NCBI GenBank assembly: GCA_013139435.1
Contig: WTAW01000034.1
Coordinates: 1-8,706, forward strand
Direction of reading: 5' to 3'
Length of the DNA: 8,706 nt
DNA from: Candidatus Aminicenantota bacterium
Lineage (GTDB): Bacteria > Acidobacteriota > Aminicenantia > Aminicenantales > Aminicenantaceae
Part shown: piece after piece, positions 6,231 to 8,706 of the stretch
How the letters are laid out: the number at the start of each line of letters is the position of its first letter
How positions within the stretch are numbered: the stretch's first letter is position 1
Program-made: the position numbers and the translations under genes
Notes under the pieces: generated by a model
Databases searched by the model: none
Told to the model about the DNA's origin: nothing
What the model saw: the letters and a program-made list of their open reading frames with translations, nothing else

Positions 6231-6264
6231 CCTTAAGCGACGATTTAGCTTCTTCATTTTACTC

Positions 6265-6475
6265 CTAACTAAAACCTTCTCTCAAGTCATTCATCAAAAA
6301 TAAGCGATATATTTTCCTCCTCTGACGCTTAGTCTCTGTTTTCGTTCTTTGCCTTTGTTCCAGGCGCTCTTTGTCTCTTCCAAAGAAGCGGTCACTGGGA
6401 GTGACAGGAGATGTCAGTCATGACATTATGATCGAAGAGGCTTGCCGCACTATTGTATATAACAAAGCACTTCAA
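6265..6475 (-). pseudogene. C-terminal remnant of an integrase-core (IS481-like) transposase
   Basis: Two minus-strand frames together give a recognisable tail. One reads LKCFVIYN, like the L-x-x-F-V-x-Y-N segment near the end of DDE integrase-core transposases. The other reads TPSDRFFGRDKERLEQRQRTK, like the T-P-A-D-R-[FY]-F-G-R motif that follows it in that group. They are joined only through a frameshift near 6405, and the second frame has an upstream TGA and no start codon. A basic tail follows to TAG at 6265-6267. The catalytic Asp and Glu positions are not present. The similarity is from memory of the motif and is moderate. Confidence 0.35.
6391..6426. repeat. two adjacent small hairpins
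   Basis: GTCACT-GGG-AGTGAC (6391-6405) and ATGTCA-GTCA-TGACAT (6411-6426) are each perfect 6-bp inverted repeats, separated by five bases. They lie within the transposase remnant and share GTCA/TGAC cores. They may be chance or a secondary-structure element of the former insertion sequence. Confidence 0.4.
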
Positions 6476-6486
6476 AATGTATCACC

Positions 6487-6507
6487 ATTGTGACCAAATT
6501 GTGACCA
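6487..6507. repeat. 10-bp direct repeat ATTGTGACCA, two copies, 11-bp period
   Basis: Exact copies lie at 6487-6496 and 6498-6507, one base apart, giving one helical turn per unit. They abut a second repeat set that begins at 6509. This arrangement is typical of protein-binding direct repeats, but no adjacent intact gene claims them. Confidence 0.6.
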
Positions 6508-6508
6508 T

Positions 6509-6550
6509 CCGAGGTATACTTCTATATACCGAGGTATACCTTCATATACC
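6509..6550. repeat. two tandem 20-bp repeats, each with a GGTATA-N6-TATACC dyad
   Basis: The unit begins CCGAGGTATAC. Copy 1 is 6509-6528 and copy 2 is 6529-6548, with 17 of 20 bases identical and a partial third start (CC). Each copy forms the inverted repeat GGTATA-N6-TATACC, completed by the CC of the next. The dyad arms are conserved while the differences fall mostly in the spacer, which suggests binding sites rather than random duplication. The sequence between here and the tRNA-Arg half (6551-6619) shows nothing else. Confidence 0.55.
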
Positions 6551-6619
6551 TACAGATAATCTACTAAATTGTTGATAAGATTGACTATTACTTTGTTTTC
6601 AGGAGGTTAAGAGAAACGG

Positions 6620-6667
6620 TGAAATCGGTTCCGGAGACCAACGCTCTATCCACTGAGCTACAGGCGC
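6620..6667 (-). pseudogene. 5' half of tRNA-Arg(CCG)
   Basis: On the minus strand from 6667: acceptor 5' strand GCGCCTG, TA, D arm GCTC-AGTGGATA-GAGC, G26, anticodon stem TTGGT/ACCGA around the loop CTCCGGA with anticodon CCG, then five variable-loop-like bases. All parts are well formed. The T arm, the acceptor 3' strand and CCA are missing; sequence further along the minus strand has no TTCGA-type loop and no CAGGCGC. The break falls just before the T arm. It begins 7 bases after the abiEii stop codon. Confidence 0.65.
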
Positions 6668-6674
6668 ACCATAT

Positions 6675-7523
6675 TCATCTTTTTTGAGAAGCTTTCTCCA
6701 GTAGTCTTATTGAAGTATCCCATGCCACCGCAAAAGGAACCTTGAGATTTGTTGGGACTAAATATTCAAAACCCTGCTGCCAATTATTTTCGTACTCTGG
6801 TCGCCGCGCAGCAACCTTACTAAGGTCTATTGCATCAAGCGAAAGTCCTTTGGCCTTGCATTTTTGGGGAAATCCTTCTAGCACATTCTCAACGCTGGTG
6901 ACATTTTTTGATAGATGATACAAATCAAATATATCATGGGGTATTGCATGTTTTCTTTGACCAGAAAAAGCCCTCAATTTCTCGGCCATCATCTCTTCCA
7001 AAGAATAAACCTGTATAGCAATGGCAGGCAAATCTTCTCTATCTGAATATTGATGAAAAACAGGTAGCACATGAGTTGGAAATACAAGGCTCTCCTCTCG
7101 ATTCAAATGAATTCGAACGGAACGAGGTGATCCGCCATAATTCCACGGTCCATAATAATATATCCTCGCTTCAAAGGATTCTTTTCCATAGTCATCCTCG
7201 ATAACATCTACCACCATCTCTCTTTCATCAGATCGAATCCCAATCGCATCTTGCATTGCACCATTCACGGAACGCAGAAAATCATGAAGACTTTCAACAG
7301 AAATTATCTCGAGAACTGTAAAATCGAGATCTTCTGAAAACCGATATCCCTCAAAATAACATTTCCGAAGTGCTGTCCCTCCTTTGAAGATCCATTTTTT
7401 TTGTACAAAAGATTGCGTTCCCAAGAAACACAGATAGCAACCCAAAACATAATCATGATCAATCACTCTTGGTTCTAATTCCAATGCTCCTGCTATCCGT
7501 CGTACTTCATTAATTGAAATCAA
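6675..7523 (-). CDS. abiEii: AbiEii/AbiGii family nucleotidyltransferase toxin
   Basis: This is the toxin of a type IV toxin-antitoxin pair that provides abortive phage infection; related toxins are nucleotidyltransferases, with some modifying tRNA. The 282-aa protein shows motif I KGGTALRK at 47-54, motif II SEDLDF at 63-68, and the later conserved block LEEMMAEKLRAF (175-186) followed by HDIFDLYHL (196-204). All expected polymerase-beta-fold acidic residues are visible (Asp66, Asp68), so it looks intact. The start is TTG 7523, immediately after the antitoxin TGA with no gap, and GGAG lies 6 bases before it, implying translational coupling. The stop lies 7 bases before the broken tRNA-Arg half. 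The usual antitoxin-toxin order is kept. Confidence 0.92.
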   Translation of the reverse strand: MISINEVRRIAGALELEPRVIDHDYVLGCYLCFLGTQSFVQKKWIFKGGTALRKCYFEGYRFSEDLDFTVLEIISVESLHDFLRSVNGAMQDAIGIRSDEREMVVDVIEDDYGKESFEARIYYYGPWNYGGSPRSVRIHLNREESLVFPTHVLPVFHQYSDREDLPAIAIQVYSLEEMMAEKLRAFSGQRKHAIPHDIFDLYHLSKNVTSVENVLEGFPQKCKAKGLSLDAIDLSKVAARRPEYENNWQQGFEYLVPTNLKVPFAVAWDTSIRLLEKASQKR

Positions 7524-8327
7524 TCAAATCTCCATATTAATCAGAATTTTCCAGCGAGTTGAAATTTTCCCAGATTTTGGCCCGGCCGGATTTAGAGCAC
7601 TAATCCCCTTGGTCAATCCTCGTTGCCATCCTTCAAGTATGTTCTTTGCCTCTTCAGGTAATTGAGGTACAAGCTTTTCAAAGAGATAGCCTAGGCGCTT
7701 TTTTACAGCACCATTAGGAAACCGCCTTGTGTATTCGTCCAGTTTTCCCCAGGAAATCTGCCCAGCAGCTTCCTTTACGGCTTTTGCCAGCTCCATGATC
7801 GACCCGCTTCTTTTGACATAATCAGCACAATCAATAAGTGTTTTTTCCCTGTCAGTGATCAGACAAGCTTTTCCATCCCGCCATTCTTTTGTGTGACCGA
7901 AGAATTTCCTTTGTGAAACTGTAATAATTTCGTATTCTACACCGAAAACCTTATGGCTAGATCTCGACTTTCTCTTCGTGGTCTGAATATAGACAACGCG
8001 AGGAATTTGCTCAGTCAAATTCCAATGGCGTATTGCTGTCCAATAGGCTATCGCCGCAGGCTCTACAATGAAGCTGGCCATGATATAGGAGTCAGCACTC
8101 CACTTTCTTTGCGGACCTGCTTCTAAAGGAATGATTAAATACTTGCCTCTTTCAATCCGCTCTATCCACCCTTTTTTTTCAAGCCTCCAAAGAATATCAT
8201 GAGTCAGCTTTCTGCTTTTCCAAAACTGGATAGCTTCCTCCACCATGAAGAAACCATTATTTTTGGTGGCAAACAGAGAGATAAATTGCGCCTCTTTAGG
8301 ACCTAATTGAGTTATATATTTTGACAT
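7524..8327 (-). CDS. abiEi: AbiEi family antitoxin / transcriptional repressor
   Basis: AbiEi neutralises AbiEii and represses its own operon through an N-terminal winged helix. I place the start at ATG 8327 (267 aa, MSKYITQLG...). A longer TTG frame from 8390 is possible, but a good promoter (TTGACT-17-TAAAAT) lies exactly inside that extension, so the extra 21 residues are unlikely to be translated. The winged helix covers about the first 65 residues (GPKEAQFISLF...RRLEKKGW-like segment, then IERGKYLIIPL). The AbiEi C-terminal domain follows with SADSYIMASF, AIAYWTAIRHW, RVVYIQTTKR, and ITDREKTLIDCADY. It is co-directional with and abuts abiEii. Shine-Dalgarno is weak (AGAG). Confidence 0.9.
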   Translation of the reverse strand: MSKYITQLGPKEAQFISLFATKNNGFFMVEEAIQFWKSRKLTHDILWRLEKKGWIERIERGKYLIIPLEAGPQRKWSADSYIMASFIVEPAAIAYWTAIRHWNLTEQIPRVVYIQTTKRKSRSSHKVFGVEYEIITVSQRKFFGHTKEWRDGKACLITDREKTLIDCADYVKRSGSIMELAKAVKEAAGQISWGKLDEYTRRFPNGAVKKRLGYLFEKLVPQLPEEAKNILEGWQRGLTKGISALNPAGPKSGKISTRWKILINMEI

Positions 8328-8361
8328 GAAACTATTCTCTAAAATAGGATTATCGTGATTA

Positions 8362-8390
8362 ATTTTATAATTTTTCCAAGAAATAGTCAA
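8362..8390 (-). promoter_or_regulatory. sigma-70-type promoter of the abiE operon
   Basis: On the minus strand TTGACT (-35, plus 8385-8390), a 17-base spacer, and TAAAAT (-10, plus 8362-8367) lie 35 to 63 bases before ATG 8327. The -35 overlaps the stop codon of the zinc-ribbon mini-gene. AATTTTT (8369-8375) and AAAAATT (8393-8399) flank the -35 as inverted arms and could be an AbiEi operator, though such A/T arms arise easily by chance. Confidence 0.55.
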
Positions 8391-8563
8391 GTAAAAATTG
8401 GATGTGCTGATTGTTCCAACGGCAGCAGGTTCATCTTTTGTATCAGTTCATGGAAGCGGGGATCATCCCGAAGCAGATTGAGCGGAGTTGTACACTTTCC
8501 ACAATAAAGAGTATCGTCGGGATTCTCATGCTGACACTTAGGGCATTTGATAGCCCTGTTCAT
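8387..8563 (-). CDS. 58-aa zinc-ribbon mini-protein, probable internal-deletion product
   Basis: ATG 8563 gives a zinc ribbon CPKC-x10-CGKC at residues 7-24 (IKCPKCQHENPDDTLYCGKC). Such ribbons open many large signalling proteins, including Ser/Thr kinases and adenylate cyclases. From residue 31 it reads LRDDPRFHELIQKMNL, which resembles the last few residues of TPR-containing kinase or cyclase proteins, where DPRF-x-x-L-x-x-K/R is common. The kinase/cyclase and TPR parts, normally many hundreds of residues, are missing. The simplest reading is an in-frame deletion that joined the two ends. It ends in the abiE promoter region, and an 18-bp palindrome abuts its start codon. It could still be translated as a small zinc-binding protein. 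Confidence 0.5.
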   Translation of the reverse strand: MNRAIKCPKCQHENPDDTLYCGKCTTPLNLLRDDPRFHELIQKMNLLPLEQSAHPIFT

Positions 8564-8564
8564 C

Positions 8565-8582
8565 CACCTTTTATAAAAGGTG
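8565..8582. promoter_or_regulatory. 18-bp perfect palindrome abutting the zinc-ribbon start codon
   Basis: CACCTTTTATAAAAGGTG is its own reverse complement. It ends one base before the ATG (minus strand), and its AAAAGGTG half supplies the only Shine-Dalgarno-like bases. In RNA it would fold back and hide the ribosome site; in DNA it could be an operator centred on TATA. Confidence 0.5.
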
Positions 8583-8706
8583 AAATGCTTTTGTTTAAAG
8601 CTAAGGAGATCCCTATCTATGCTGCTGCAACTAATACCATAGAAGAAAATGTGATGTCTTATTCAATCTTTTACCCATACATTCAGCTGATATGTATTAT
8701 TTGTCT
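8583..8706. other. upstream of the zinc-ribbon gene; no feature seen
   Basis: The minus-strand frame that leads into the zinc ribbon stays open back to about 8660 but has no ATG, GTG or TTG with a ribosome-binding site. No convincing promoter, RNA gene or repeat is visible before the window ends. Confidence 0.3.

Noticed and set aside
6093..6257. 54-codon minus-strand ORF starting MKKLNRRLRV with AGGAG upstream
   Set aside because: The ribosome site is good and the stop overlaps the next start, but the promoter and 27-bp dyad lie within its coding sequence and it matches nothing recognisable. Kept only as an alternative.
6326..6493. Plus-strand open frame containing DIMIEEACRTIVYNKAL
   Set aside because: It has no start with a ribosome site and is antisense to the better-supported transposase remnant.
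6487..6550. CRISPR array
   Set aside because: The repeats are too short, contiguous and only two per type, with no spacers and no cas genes nearby.
6601..6687. AGGAGG followed by a GTG frame reading through the tRNA-Arg half
   Set aside because: The spacing is long (12 bases) and the 22-codon product is simply the reverse of the tRNA sequence.

Overview
This is an AT-rich bacterial chromosomal window. It holds two housekeeping genes, mreB and an rpoD-type sigma factor, embedded in a mosaic of accessory genes and gene debris. MreB implies a non-coccoid, walled bacterium. The sigma factor has the long insert between regions 1.2 and 2.1 seen in many Gram-negative and deep-branching phyla. I cannot place the organism more precisely: Desulfobacterota, Planctomycetota (Brocadiales-like) and Nitrospirota-like lineages are all possible.

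Layout. 1-55: possible tail of a decayed DUF1016/YhcG-like nuclease gene. 56-492: leader without a convincing gene. 493-1878 (+): membrane-embedded processive family-2 glycosyltransferase of the hyaluronan/chitin synthase type. 1951-2085 (+): N-terminal stub of a sulfotransferase-like gene, cut after its P-loop and joined to the C-terminal catalytic piece of a tyrosine recombinase (to 2369). The recombinase stop codon lies inside the 3' end of a degenerate tRNA-Leu-like sequence (minus strand, 2360-2422), whose 5' half is replaced by a perfect 9-bp hairpin. 2453-2895: no gene. 2896-3927 (-): mreB, with a good sigma-70 promoter at 4056-4084. 4321-5784 (+): rpoD-like sigma factor, divergent from mreB, with a nested dyad upstream. 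5888-5925 (-): 3' piece of a tRNA, most like tRNA-Asn. 5933-6106 (-): a 57-codon orphan gene with its own promoter, dyad and ribosome-binding-site arrangement. 6265-6475 (-): remnant of an integrase-core transposase. 6487-6550: two sets of short tandem repeats. 6620-6667 (-): 5' half of tRNA-Arg(CCG). 6675-8327 (-): AbiEi/AbiEii type IV toxin-antitoxin (phage abortive infection) pair. 8387-8563 (-): 58-aa mini-protein joining a zinc ribbon to what looks like the extreme C-terminal tail of a TPR-type protein.

Functionally, mreB (cell shape) and rpoD (bulk transcription) share a divergent control region. The glycosyltransferase and sulfotransferase stub suggest a former surface-polysaccharide locus. 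The integrase, transposase, three broken tRNAs and AbiE cassette suggest repeated mobile-element insertion and deletion on both sides of the core genes. The best candidates for something undescribed are the MreB with an actin-like Gln where the catalytic Glu is expected, the small promoter-dyad-ORF unit at 5933-6230, and the internally deleted zinc-ribbon gene. All calls come from reading the sequence by eye; no database search was run.
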